This document shows positions 7,984 through 13,483 of a stretch of DNA of 14,997 bases, in pieces. Within the stretch, counting starts at the first letter, position 1. Every line of letters starts with the position of its first letter. Location: contig JAHFND010000009.1 of NCBI GenBank assembly GCA_023267475.1, positions 1 through 14,997 on the forward strand, written 5' to 3'. The position numbers were made by a program, and so were the translations under genes. Origin of the DNA: a bacterium (GTDB taxonomy: Bacteria > Patescibacteriota > Minisyncoccia > Phycocordibacterales > UBA5272). The notes under the pieces were generated by a model that was not told where the DNA came from, did not search any database, and saw only the letters and a list, made by a program, of their open reading frames with translations.

Positions 7984-7998
7984 TACTTAAGTATATCA
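7984..7998 (-). promoter_or_regulatory. Extended -10 promoter of the 7983 gene, leaderless start
   Basis: Read on the minus strand, TGA-TATACT (TATACT at 7995-7990) is followed by 6 nt and then the ATG at 7983. The sequence TACTTAAGT occurs twice around it (7984-7992 and 8008-8016), 24 bp apart; the first overlaps the -10 and the second abuts the gatB stop. Confidence 0.6.
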
Positions 7999-8006
7999 AG
8001 AGATGT

Positions 8007-9407
8007 CTACTTAAGTGCTTCTTTCAACAGTTCTTGGAATAGACTAGGATTCCCATTTCCTTTTGATTTCTTCATACATTGTCCTACGAAATACATAAAC
8101 ATAGCTTCTTTTCCAGATTTGTAATCAGCGACTTGAGTAGGGGATTCAGAGATAACTTCCTCTACAATCTTTTTGAGAGCCTCAGTGTCATTTGTTTGTA
8201 TTAAATTATTTTTCTCTGCATAGTCTCTCGGGTCCTGATCTTCTTTCATAATTACAGCGAGAATATCTTTTGTACCACGTGACGAGAGTTCACCTTTTAT
8301 ATTCATGCCTATGAGTTTTGCAAAGTTAGAAGATGATGGAAGTCTTAATGATTCATCTTTAGCTAAGAGTCCAAGAGTATCGCTTAGAAGATAATTCGCT
8401 ACTAGTACAGAATTGTTTTCTCCTACAGAAGATAATATTGAATCGTAGTAGGTTCCCATATTAACATCATCAATTAATATATCTACGTAATTTGATTGCA
8501 GGTTATATTTAGAATATCTTTCTTTACGGGCAGATGGTAATTCTGGAAGAGAACTTTTTATTTCATCTATATTAAATAGTTTGTGAAGATATAACTTTGG
8601 TAAATCTGGGTCTGGAAAATATCTGTAGTCGTGTGCATTTTCTTTTTTACGCTGTGAAAATGTCGCTTGTTTTCCTTCATCCCATCCACGCGTTTCTTGC
8701 ACTATTTTTTCTCCTTTTTCACAGGCCTCTATGTGGCGAGCCACTTCATAATTTATCGCACCGAATACTGATGCGAAGGAATTTATGTTTTTTACTTCAC
8801 ATTTTGTACCGAATTTACTTGGATCTTTTGAAACAGAAATATTGGCCTCGATTCTCATTTGTCCCATTTCCATATTTGCTTCACTTACTCCTGTGTAGCG
8901 AAGTATTCTTTGTAATTCACGAGCAAAGGCTACTGCTTCTTCTGCAGAATGAATCACGGGTTCTGTAACTAATTCCATAAGTGGAACACCAGCACGGTTA
9001 TAATCGACAAGAGTGTAACCTTCGTTATCATGGGAAGATTTAGCAGTATCTTCTTCTAGGTGAATACGTGTGAGATCTTTTCCATTTACCTTTCCACCAA
9101 CTACGATAGGTAATTTGTACTGTGATATTTGATATCCCTTTGGAATGTCTGGATAGAAATAATTCTTACGATCAAATTCAGTAAAGTCAGCGATAGTACC
9201 ATTTACTGCACATCCCACAGTTATCACTTTTTTTATCGCTTTATGATTAGCAACTGGAAGAGTCCCAGGGTGAGCCATACAAACCTCGCAGATATTTTGG
9301 TTTGGTTTTTTCTCGTATGGGTCGTTTTTACAGCCACACCACATCTTACTGTTTGTGTGAAGTTCGGCATGTATTTCGAGGCCTATAGTTGTTATATAGT
9401 CAGACAT
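8007..9407 (-). CDS. gatB: Aspartyl/glutamyl-tRNA(Asn/Gln) amidotransferase subunit B
   Basis: GatB is the kinase/tRNA-binding subunit of the GatCAB amidotransferase, which converts misacylated Glu-tRNA(Gln) and Asp-tRNA(Asn) to the correct amide forms. The 466-aa product opens with TTIGLEIHAELHT and a four-Cys zinc site (C24, C26, C40, C43; WCGC and CEVCMAHPG). It then has FDRKNYFYPDIPKGYQISQY, the family signature VDYNRAGVPLMELVTEP (134-150) and HDYRYFPDPDLP. The C-terminal tail domain ends with the usual VGQCMKKSKGNGNP. An in-frame TTG at 9416 would add three residues, but that T is the last base of the perfect -10 box, so the ATG at 9407 is preferred. gatA and gatC are not in the window, so the complex is encoded at separate loci. 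Confidence 0.97.
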   Translation of the reverse strand: MSDYITTIGLEIHAELHTNSKMWCGCKNDPYEKKPNQNICEVCMAHPGTLPVANHKAIKKVITVGCAVNGTIADFTEFDRKNYFYPDIPKGYQISQYKLPIVVGGKVNGKDLTRIHLEEDTAKSSHDNEGYTLVDYNRAGVPLMELVTEPVIHSAEEAVAFARELQRILRYTGVSEANMEMGQMRIEANISVSKDPSKFGTKCEVKNINSFASVFGAINYEVARHIEACEKGEKIVQETRGWDEGKQATFSQRKKENAHDYRYFPDPDLPKLYLHKLFNIDEIKSSLPELPSARKERYSKYNLQSNYVDILIDDVNMGTYYDSILSSVGENNSVLVANYLLSDTLGLLAKDESLRLPSSSNFAKLIGMNIKGELSSRGTKDILAVIMKEDQDPRDYAEKNNLIQTNDTEALKKIVEEVISESPTQVADYKSGKEAMFMYFVGQCMKKSKGNGNPSLFQELLKEALK

Positions 9408-9424
9408 TACAAGCAATTATAGCA
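9408..9424 (-). promoter_or_regulatory. gatB promoter (consensus extended -10), near-leaderless
   Basis: On the minus strand TGC-TATAAT (TATAAT at 9421-9416) is a perfect extended -10, and the ATG at 9407 lies 8 nt beyond it. Its TG directly abuts the U-tract of the upstream gene's terminator. No -35 is visible at the expected position. Confidence 0.7.
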
Positions 9425-9454
9425 AAAAAAACAGCCGGACGCATGTGCGCCGGC
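9424..9454 (-). terminator. Intrinsic terminator of the 9462-9845 gene
   Basis: On the minus strand a GC-rich hairpin pairs GCCGG-CGC with GCG-(T)-CCGGC (9454-9434, one bulged T). It is followed by TG and a run of eight T (9431-9424). It starts 8 nt after the stop of the 127-aa gene and ends against the gatB promoter. Confidence 0.9.
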
Positions 9455-9461
9455 CCATCGG

Positions 9462-9845
9462 TCAGATATCAAAGTAGGGGAATGTATCCCATCTTTTATA
9501 TCTCAACCAGAATACGATAGCCGTCGGGTATTGGCTACGTCTTATGATTGAATCTATCTGATCTCGATAGAGCTCCCTGAAAGCGTTTGATCTTTCATAA
9601 GCCCCATATTTTTCTTTGTTTAGGTACCTCGCTAGCGCTATCACACGGATAGGGTTGTATGCTAGGTTCCCCTTGTTCAGATCTTTGAATTCTACGATGT
9701 GGATATCCATTGATTGATACCTATCTATTTTTTTTGCTTCTTGTGCAATCATGGTATCCAAATCATTATTTATACTCACCACTCGCAAAAAAAGAATCGA
9801 GGTAAGTATAAATATGATCAGAAGTACTCTTTTGAAAATCTTCAT
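9462..9845 (-). CDS. Small single-pass membrane protein of unknown function
   Basis: A 127-aa protein I do not recognise. A basic start (MKIFKR) and one hydrophobic segment (about 7-25) make a membrane anchor or uncleaved signal; no lipobox Cys is visible. The remainder is charged and probably mostly helical (about 27-110), ending with an aromatic-rich tail (FWLRYKRWDTFPYFDI). Expression signals are strong and conventional: a TTGACA promoter, a leader of about 38 nt, AGGAG 5 nt before the ATG, and a GC-rich terminator. That makes it a monocistronic gene between miaA and gatB. Its stop is TGA, shared in this window only with the 11562-12050 gene. These signals argue that it is a real expressed gene despite its lack of recognisable relatives. 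Confidence 0.7.
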   Translation of the reverse strand: MKIFKRVLLIIFILTSILFLRVVSINNDLDTMIAQEAKKIDRYQSMDIHIVEFKDLNKGNLAYNPIRVIALARYLNKEKYGAYERSNAFRELYRDQIDSIIRRSQYPTAIVFWLRYKRWDTFPYFDI

Positions 9846-9890
9846 CTTCTCTCCTGCGAGTTCATTTAGGCGAAATGCCTTTCAATCAGT

Positions 9891-9919
9891 ATTATGATAC
9901 AAAAAGTGTCACTTGTCAA
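9891..9919 (-). promoter_or_regulatory. Sigma-70 promoter of the 9845 gene
   Basis: On the minus strand a consensus TTGACA (9919-9914), a 17-nt spacer and CATAAT (9896-9891) give an 11-of-12 promoter. The Shine-Dalgarno AGGAG is at 9855-9851, 5 nt before the ATG at 9845. The -35 begins 4 nt past the miaA stop. Confidence 0.8.
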
Positions 9920-9923
9920 TTAT

Positions 9924-10769
9924 TTAAATGATTTCTGCAATCTTTCTATATTTTTGATTCCAAGTATCTTGGCGTTTCGCATATTGCATACTTTTAGTTA
10001 TGATTTCTTGTTTCATTTCTTCTTCACTTATTTTCCCTTCTAAAAATTTTGATATTGCTACATATTCTAGGCCGAACTTTTTCATATTCTCTGATTTGTA
10101 CCCTTTCTTTATTAGATTTTTAACTTCATCTATCATTCCGATTTTAAGACGCTTATGAAGACGCGCAGTTACACGCTCACGGATTTCTTTACGGGTAGGA
10201 CTTAGAAGGTATATTTTTGTCTTATAGATAAATTTAGGGATTTCTTGAGTTGGAACTTTACCAAGAGATTCGATTATTTCAAGAGCACGAATTATTCGTA
10301 CACGATTATGCTTATCTATTTCTTTTCCTCGACGAGAATCTTTCTTGCAAAGTAATTCATATAATTCACTAGTTGTTTTCTTTTCTAATTTTTCACGTAA
10401 TTCTTTATTTGGTTTTACTTGCGGTATTGTTGTATTAAAAATAAGCGAATCGATGTACTGGCCTGTGCCACCACAAATGATCGGAGTTTTACCTCTGTGT
10501 ATAATATTTTCTAAAATAGGTTGTGCGATATGTTTATATTCTGCTACAGAAAAAGTATCCTCGAGATTACATAAATCAAGCATGTAATGTTTTATGCCTT
10601 TCATTTCTTTTTTTGTAATTTTACCAGTACCAATATCTAGTCCTTTATATATTTGGCGAGAGTCAGCACTTATAATCTCACCATTATTTTTTATCGCTAA
10701 ATCAACAGCAAAATCACTTTTACCACTTGCAGTCGGTCCTACTATGACTATGACTTCTCCTTTATTCAT
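9924..10769 (-). CDS. miaA: tRNA dimethylallyltransferase
   Basis: MiaA transfers a dimethylallyl group to N6 of A37 in tRNAs that read codons beginning with U, including the tRNA-Leu(CAA) encoded at 12150. The 281-aa product has the P-loop GPTASGKS (11-18) and the ISADSRQIYKGLDIGTGK block (33-50), which carries substrate-binding D36/S37 and Q39. It also has CGGTGQYIDSL (99-109), RIIRALEI, a short insertion domain, FGLEYVAISKFL and the C-terminal YAKRQDTWNQK. The length is slightly below the usual 300-315 aa. The ATG is supported by an extended -10 ending 7 nt upstream and by P-loop spacing. It is divergent from the glutaredoxin gene across 19 bp and ends 78 nt before the next minus-strand gene. 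Confidence 0.97.
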   Translation of the reverse strand: MNKGEVIVIVGPTASGKSDFAVDLAIKNNGEIISADSRQIYKGLDIGTGKITKKEMKGIKHYMLDLCNLEDTFSVAEYKHIAQPILENIIHRGKTPIICGGTGQYIDSLIFNTTIPQVKPNKELREKLEKKTTSELYELLCKKDSRRGKEIDKHNRVRIIRALEIIESLGKVPTQEIPKFIYKTKIYLLSPTRKEIRERVTARLHKRLKIGMIDEVKNLIKKGYKSENMKKFGLEYVAISKFLEGKISEEEMKQEIITKSMQYAKRQDTWNQKYRKIAEII

Positions 10770-10788
10770 ACATGATACACTACCATAT
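10770..10788. promoter_or_regulatory. Overlapping divergent -10 elements of miaA and the glutaredoxin gene
   Basis: The 19-bp gap holds two opposed extended -10 boxes. The plus strand has TGA-TACACT (TACACT at 10776-10781), 7 nt before the ATG at 10789. The minus strand has TGG-TAGTGT (TAGTGT at 10782-10777), 7 nt before the ATG at 10769. The hexamers share five base pairs. The TG of the minus-strand promoter (10785-10784) also lies between the plus-strand box and its start. Confidence 0.55.
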
Positions 10789-11019
10789 ATGTTGATTCTC
10801 TACACGAAAGATAATTGTGTATATTGTGATAAAGTAAAAAAAGTTTTTTCAGAGCGTTCTATTAAATATGAAGAAAGGAATATTAAAAATCCAGACTATT
10901 TGAAAGAAGTACAAGCATATAATGCAAGAACAATGCCTTTTATGGTGGATACATCATCAAATACTACAATCGGGGAATCAGATGACATTATTGATTACGC
11001 AAGTGAGTATGCTTTTTAG
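10789..11019 (+). CDS. Glutaredoxin / thioredoxin-fold redox protein
   Basis: A 76-aa single-domain glutaredoxin, a small dithiol redox carrier with a thioredoxin fold. It starts with the first beta strand MLILYTKDN and has the active site C10-V-Y-C13 and the cis-proline motif T-M-P50-F. The C-terminal IGESDDIIDYA matches the glutathione-binding G-(G/E)-S/D-D region of the family. The length is normal for a minimal bacterial Grx or NrdH-type protein; whether the electron donor is glutathione or a thioredoxin reductase cannot be read here. The frame stays open upstream to 10594, but that part is antisense to miaA. The ATG at 10789 begins the fold exactly and has an extended -10 at the right distance. 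It converges on the 11087-11419 gene. Confidence 0.92.
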   Translation: MLILYTKDNCVYCDKVKKVFSERSIKYEERNIKNPDYLKEVQAYNARTMPFMVDTSSNTTIGESDDIIDYASEYAF

Positions 11020-11024
11020 AATAT

Positions 11025-11066
11025 AAAAGGCGCGCTAGAATCTCATGAGTGAGTTCTACACGCGCC
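11025..11066 (-). terminator. Long hairpin terminator of the 11087-11419 gene
   Basis: On the minus strand GGCGCG-(tg)-TAGAA-CTCA pairs with TGAG-(a)-TTCTA-(g)-CGCGCC around a CTCA loop (11066-11029). TTTTATAT follows. On the plus strand the hairpin is not followed by a T-run, so it serves mainly the minus-strand gene, although it also lies just past the glutaredoxin stop. Confidence 0.75.
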
Positions 11067-11086
11067 ATTGTGAACGGGTAGCCGTC

Positions 11087-11419
11087 TTAGGCCGGAGTTG
11101 TTCTTGTAACTGCCATCACCCTTGCGGCCATCGGCCGGAGGTTATCGCGACCGGCGTCGGTGAGTGCAAGGATCTTTCCCTTCATCGCCAACCAACCAGC
11201 CTTGAGCCATTCATCGACGCATTTGCGCATTTGCTTGTACGTCAGGCCCTGATTCTTTATCAGCTTTTTCACTTCGAAGATTTGCTTCTTTGCCGATTCG
11301 GCGATTTTTTCTGCAGTGATCAGACAATATGCCACTGCATCAGCGATCGTGAAATCTTTGTACTCCCTAGATTTTCGTCTGCCGTTGCCGTGTTTCTTGG
11401 CCATTTTTGAAGCTCCCAT
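11087..11419 (-). CDS. Small basic protein with predicted winged-helix DNA-binding fold
   Basis: A 110-aa protein not assignable to a named family. The first 20 residues are basic (MAKKHGNGRRKSREYK). Residues of about 24-95 read as helix-helix-helix-wing: IADAVAYCLITAEKIAES, KKQIFEVKKLIKNQGLTYKQ, KCVDEWLKAGWLAMKGK, then the wing ILALTDAGRDNL, whose L-T-x-A-G-R turn is typical of winged-helix proteins. A nucleic-acid-binding role is therefore plausible but inferred. Two starts are possible: 11419 (AGGA 8 nt upstream) or 11404 (MAKK, GGGAG 8 nt upstream). The gene is visibly richer in G+C than its neighbours, with many GCC, CGG and GCG triplets, which hints at a different origin. A possible promoter lies at 11483-11455 and a hairpin terminator follows. 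Confidence 0.65.
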   Translation of the reverse strand: MGASKMAKKHGNGRRKSREYKDFTIADAVAYCLITAEKIAESAKKQIFEVKKLIKNQGLTYKQMRKCVDEWLKAGWLAMKGKILALTDAGRDNLRPMAARVMAVTRTTPA

Positions 11420-11454
11420 GTTTCCCTTCCTGCCAATCAGAAAGGTAGGATTTT

Positions 11455-11483
11455 ATACTACTACTAATATTTGTTTTCGTAAA
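11455..11483 (-). promoter_or_regulatory. Possible promoter of the 11419 gene
   Basis: On the minus strand TTTACG (11483-11478), a 17-nt spacer and TAGTAT (11460-11455) resemble a sigma-70 promoter. An overlapping alternative -10 is TATAAA (11457-11452). Either gives a leader of about 30 nt that contains the Shine-Dalgarno-like AGGA. Confidence 0.4.
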
Positions 11484-11505
11484 GAGTATAGTGAGATTTT
11501 TTTAT

Positions 11506-11540
11506 AAAAAATTTAGGCGACCAATTTATTTATGGCCGCC
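11506..11540 (-). terminator. Intrinsic terminator of the 11562-12050 gene
   Basis: On the minus strand GGCGGCC (11540-11534) pairs with GGTCGCC (11522-11516) over 7 bp, including one G-U pair. That pair would be a mismatch on the plus strand, so the hairpin is oriented. TAAATTTTTT follows. It lies 22 nt past the TGA stop. Confidence 0.75.
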
Positions 11541-11561
11541 TTACTTCAAGACTTCGTAGAA

Positions 11562-12050
11562 TCATTCGATTCTTATTCTTTTTACTTGATCTCCACGACA
11601 AGGGTCGATGTACCGAGTCGGTTGAATGATTCCAAAATCTGGAAATTCTCGCGGCATGATTTTTGCATGTGCCATACGCGACTCTCCTTCGTAACATGCG
11701 AAGATCAACTCGTCATTAAATTCTGATTTATTTGACTTGTCGATTGACACGACCTGGCAGTCCTCGATGAGGCCACTTTCCGGGTCTGGAAAGACTTCTT
11801 CATTCCTTGGATGGATACAAAGAGGAAAGAGGTACTGAAGGTCATTATTTTTTAAGGTTATGTTTTTTATTTCATTACCTCTCACTTCGCCAAACCAGCG
11901 TACGTAGACTTGGACGCCTTCTCCCTTTTTTAGATCTGCGACGATAATTTTCGGTATCCGTACGTTGAGAATCCAATAGAGAGGTCTTGGTATTGGTCCG
12001 TAGTTTATTGTTGTATCAACGGTAAGATCAGGGCCTTTAGTTAGAATCAT
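11562..12050 (-). CDS. Hypothetical protein, 162 aa, soluble
   Basis: I do not recognise this protein. It has no signal peptide or membrane segment and appears beta-rich: VDTTINYG, YWILNVRIPKIIVADL, VQVYVRWFGEVRG, IKNITLKNN, CQVVSIDKS and ELIFACYEGESRMAHAKI all read as strands. Pro and acidic residues are frequent in the middle (HPRNEEVFPDPESGLIED). Three Cys (in PLCIHP, EDCQV and FACYEG) and a fourth in DPCRGD are too scattered to suggest a zinc site. Its expression signals are convincing: GAGGA at 12061-12057, 6 nt before the ATG, and a hairpin terminator after the TGA stop. A TGC-TATTAA box at 12100-12092 may be its promoter. It is divergent from tRNA-Leu. Confidence 0.65.
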   Translation of the reverse strand: MILTKGPDLTVDTTINYGPIPRPLYWILNVRIPKIIVADLKKGEGVQVYVRWFGEVRGNEIKNITLKNNDLQYLFPLCIHPRNEEVFPDPESGLIEDCQVVSIDKSNKSEFNDELIFACYEGESRMAHAKIMPREFPDFGIIQPTRYIDPCRGDQVKRIRIE

Positions 12051-12131
12051 TTTAATTCCTCTAGTGGTTTATGTGGTAAGAACAAAAGTGTTTAATAGCA
12101 TACTGTCATATTAAGATTTTTTTTGCAATTA

Positions 12132-12140
12132 TGTTAGTAT
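12132..12140 (+). promoter_or_regulatory. Extended -10 promoter of tRNA-Leu
   Basis: TGT-TAGTAT (TAGTAT at 12135-12140) ends 9 nt before the first tRNA base, so the primary transcript would have almost no 5' leader. No -35 match is seen at the right distance. Confidence 0.5.
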
Positions 12141-12149
12141 TCTTGTATT

Positions 12150-12230
12150 GCCGGAGTGGCGGAATGGTAGACGCGCACGACTCAAAATCGTGTATCGCAA
12201 GGTGTGGAGGTTCAAGTCCTCTCTCCGGCA
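12150..12230 (+). tRNA. tRNA-Leu (anticodon CAA)
   Basis: A class II tRNA that reads UUG. The acceptor stem pairs GCCGGAG (12150-12156) with CTCCGGC (12223-12229), with discriminator A at 12230. The anticodon stem CACGA/TCGTG encloses the loop CTCAAAA with anticodon CAA at 12183-12185, and A37 follows as expected for a MiaA substrate. The variable arm is longer than in class I tRNAs (12193-12205, ATC/GGT stem). The T arm GGAGG-TTCAAGT-CCTCT has one G-T pair. The genome continues A-CA rather than A-CCA, so the CCA end must be added enzymatically. A degenerate second copy of its 3' end lies 132 bp downstream. Confidence 0.96.
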
Positions 12231-12366
12231 CAAAAATAGCCAAGCGTTTTTTTGGACGGAGAAGAAAGTGAACTGCTTCACTTTCGTGAGGACTTGAATA
12301 AGGGTCGCGAAACTACTTCGAGCGAAGCGAGGTAGTTTTGTGACCAAGTCTCTCTTCCGGCACAAA
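12213..12366 (+). repeat. Imperfect direct repeat of the tRNA 3' end flanking a structured 110-bp element
   Basis: The tRNA 3' end (12213-12234) recurs at 12345-12366, offset by 132 bp; the two 22-mers differ only by shifted C/T indels in the CT run. Between them are a perfect 9-bp hairpin, GAAAGTGAA (12264-12272) with TTCACTTTC (12277-12285), and a 14-bp stem with two G-U pairs, GGTCGCGAAACTAC (12303-12316) with GTAGTTTTGTGACC (12332-12345). GAGGACTTGAA (12288-12298) is an exact inverted copy of part of the tRNA T arm (12211-12221). There is no ORF of substance here. It could be a remnant att-flanked insertion, a decayed tRNA duplication or a small structured RNA. Confidence 0.55.
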
Positions 12367-12376
12367 TATTTTCGCA

Positions 12377-12385
12377 TGTTATACT
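12377..12385 (+). promoter_or_regulatory. Extended -10 promoter of parB
   Basis: TGT-TATACT (TATACT at 12380-12385) lies 18 nt before the parB ATG, which predicts a leader of about 11 nt without a clear Shine-Dalgarno sequence. A weaker TATCAT at 12391-12396, 7 nt from the ATG, would give a leaderless message instead. Confidence 0.5.
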
Positions 12386-12403
12386 TTTTATATCATAAAG
12401 AGT

Positions 12404-13465
12404 ATGGGACAAATTGAAAGCAACATTTTTTATATTGAAACAGATAAAATCGTACCAAATCCGTATCAACCTCGTCGTGAGTTTGATCAAGATAGATTAA
12501 AAGAATTATCTGATAGTATTCGTCAGTACGGCGTACTTCAACCACTCGTAGTTTCGCGTCAGGAGACAGTACTTGATAATGGTGGTGTAAAAGTAGAATA
12601 TGAATTAATTGCTGGAGAGCGTCGTTTGCGAGCATCTCGTCTTGCAGGGCTTACACAAGTGCCAGTAGTTGTGCGTACGGGGGATGATAGTCGAGCAAAG
12701 TTAGAACTCGCGATAATAGAAAATCTTCAACGTGAAGATTTGAACGCTGTAGAGCGTGCACAATCATTTCAGAGATTAGCGGATGAATTTAAACTTACTT
12801 GGGCAGATGTTGGTAGAAAAGTAGGAAAGTCACGCGAATATGTTTCAAATACAGTTCGTATTTTAATGCTTCCACAAGATATCTTGGATGCGCTCTCAAA
12901 AGGACAAATTAGTGAAGGTCATACTCGTCCACTTCTAATGCTTATAGATAGACCACAAGAACAGACTACTTTATTTAAAGAAATGATGGTGAGAAAGATG
13001 ACAGTACGCGAAGCAGAAAGTATCGCACGAAGAATAGCATTTGAAAAAGTACGTAAGAAGGATTTCTTTATGACGCCAGAAGTGGTAGATATGGAAGAAA
13101 AATTGGCCGAGACACTCGGTACTCGTGTACAAATAGAACCACGTGAGCGTGGTGGACGTATTTGGATTGATTATTTTTCTCATGAAGAATTGCTTGCTCT
13201 TTCTGTTGCGATTAGAAAAGCGGGGGAAAATAAAACTCACAAAGGAATGTTTGATACTATAAAAGATGAAGACATGGAAACACTTCGTGAGAAAAATGAA
13301 AGCCCACGACATATAGAACCAGTTACAGAGTTTACACATTTAGCACAGAATGAAAGCGATGTTGAAAAACAAGAAAATGAATTACTTGATGATAGATCTT
13401 TATCTGAAGTAAAAGCTGAAGAGCAAAATGATGACCTTTATAACGTAAAAAATTTCGCTCTTTAA
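12404..13465 (+). CDS. parB: ParB/Spo0J-family chromosome partition protein
   Basis: ParB is a CTPase clamp that loads at parS sites near the origin and partners with ParA in chromosome segregation. The 353-aa product has the N-terminal ParB domain (8-110), with IVPNPYQPRREFD, the CTP-binding GERRLRASRLAG (71-82) and IIENLQREDLNAVERA. The parS-binding helix-turn-helix follows, LTWADVGRKVGKSREYVSNT (131-150), then SEGHTRPLLML. The C-terminal dimerisation segment is about 230-272 (EEKLAETLGTRVQIEPRERG). An additional acidic tail of about 80 residues follows, longer than usual. parA is not adjacent: tRNA-Leu lies upstream and the convergent relA/spoT gene downstream. No copy of the classical parS palindrome was found in the window. 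Confidence 0.95.
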   Translation: MGQIESNIFYIETDKIVPNPYQPRREFDQDRLKELSDSIRQYGVLQPLVVSRQETVLDNGGVKVEYELIAGERRLRASRLAGLTQVPVVVRTGDDSRAKLELAIIENLQREDLNAVERAQSFQRLADEFKLTWADVGRKVGKSREYVSNTVRILMLPQDILDALSKGQISEGHTRPLLMLIDRPQEQTTLFKEMMVRKMTVREAESIARRIAFEKVRKKDFFMTPEVVDMEEKLAETLGTRVQIEPRERGGRIWIDYFSHEELLALSVAIRKAGENKTHKGMFDTIKDEDMETLREKNESPRHIEPVTEFTHLAQNESDVEKQENELLDDRSLSEVKAEEQNDDLYNVKNFAL

Positions 13466-13483
13466 TTTTTGCAGTTTATTTTT

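Noticed and set aside
9408..9416. TTG start giving gatB three more residues
   Set aside because: The first T of that codon is the last base of the TATAAT box, so it would not be transcribed; the ATG at 9407 fits the family N-terminus.
10594..10788. Upstream extension of the glutaredoxin frame to 10594
   Set aside because: It runs antisense through miaA, adds residues outside the fold, and the ATG at 10789 begins the first beta strand and has a fitting -10 box.
12129..12635. Minus-strand open frames across tRNA-Leu, its 3' flank and the parB start
   Set aside because: They read through a tRNA gene and hairpin sequence and into parB antisense; the translations resemble no protein and have no start signals.
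13138..13160. CACGTGA inside parB as a possible parS half-site
   Set aside because: The flanking bases do not continue the parS palindrome (GTTTCACGTGAAAC type), and the sequence is simply the codons for PRERGG.
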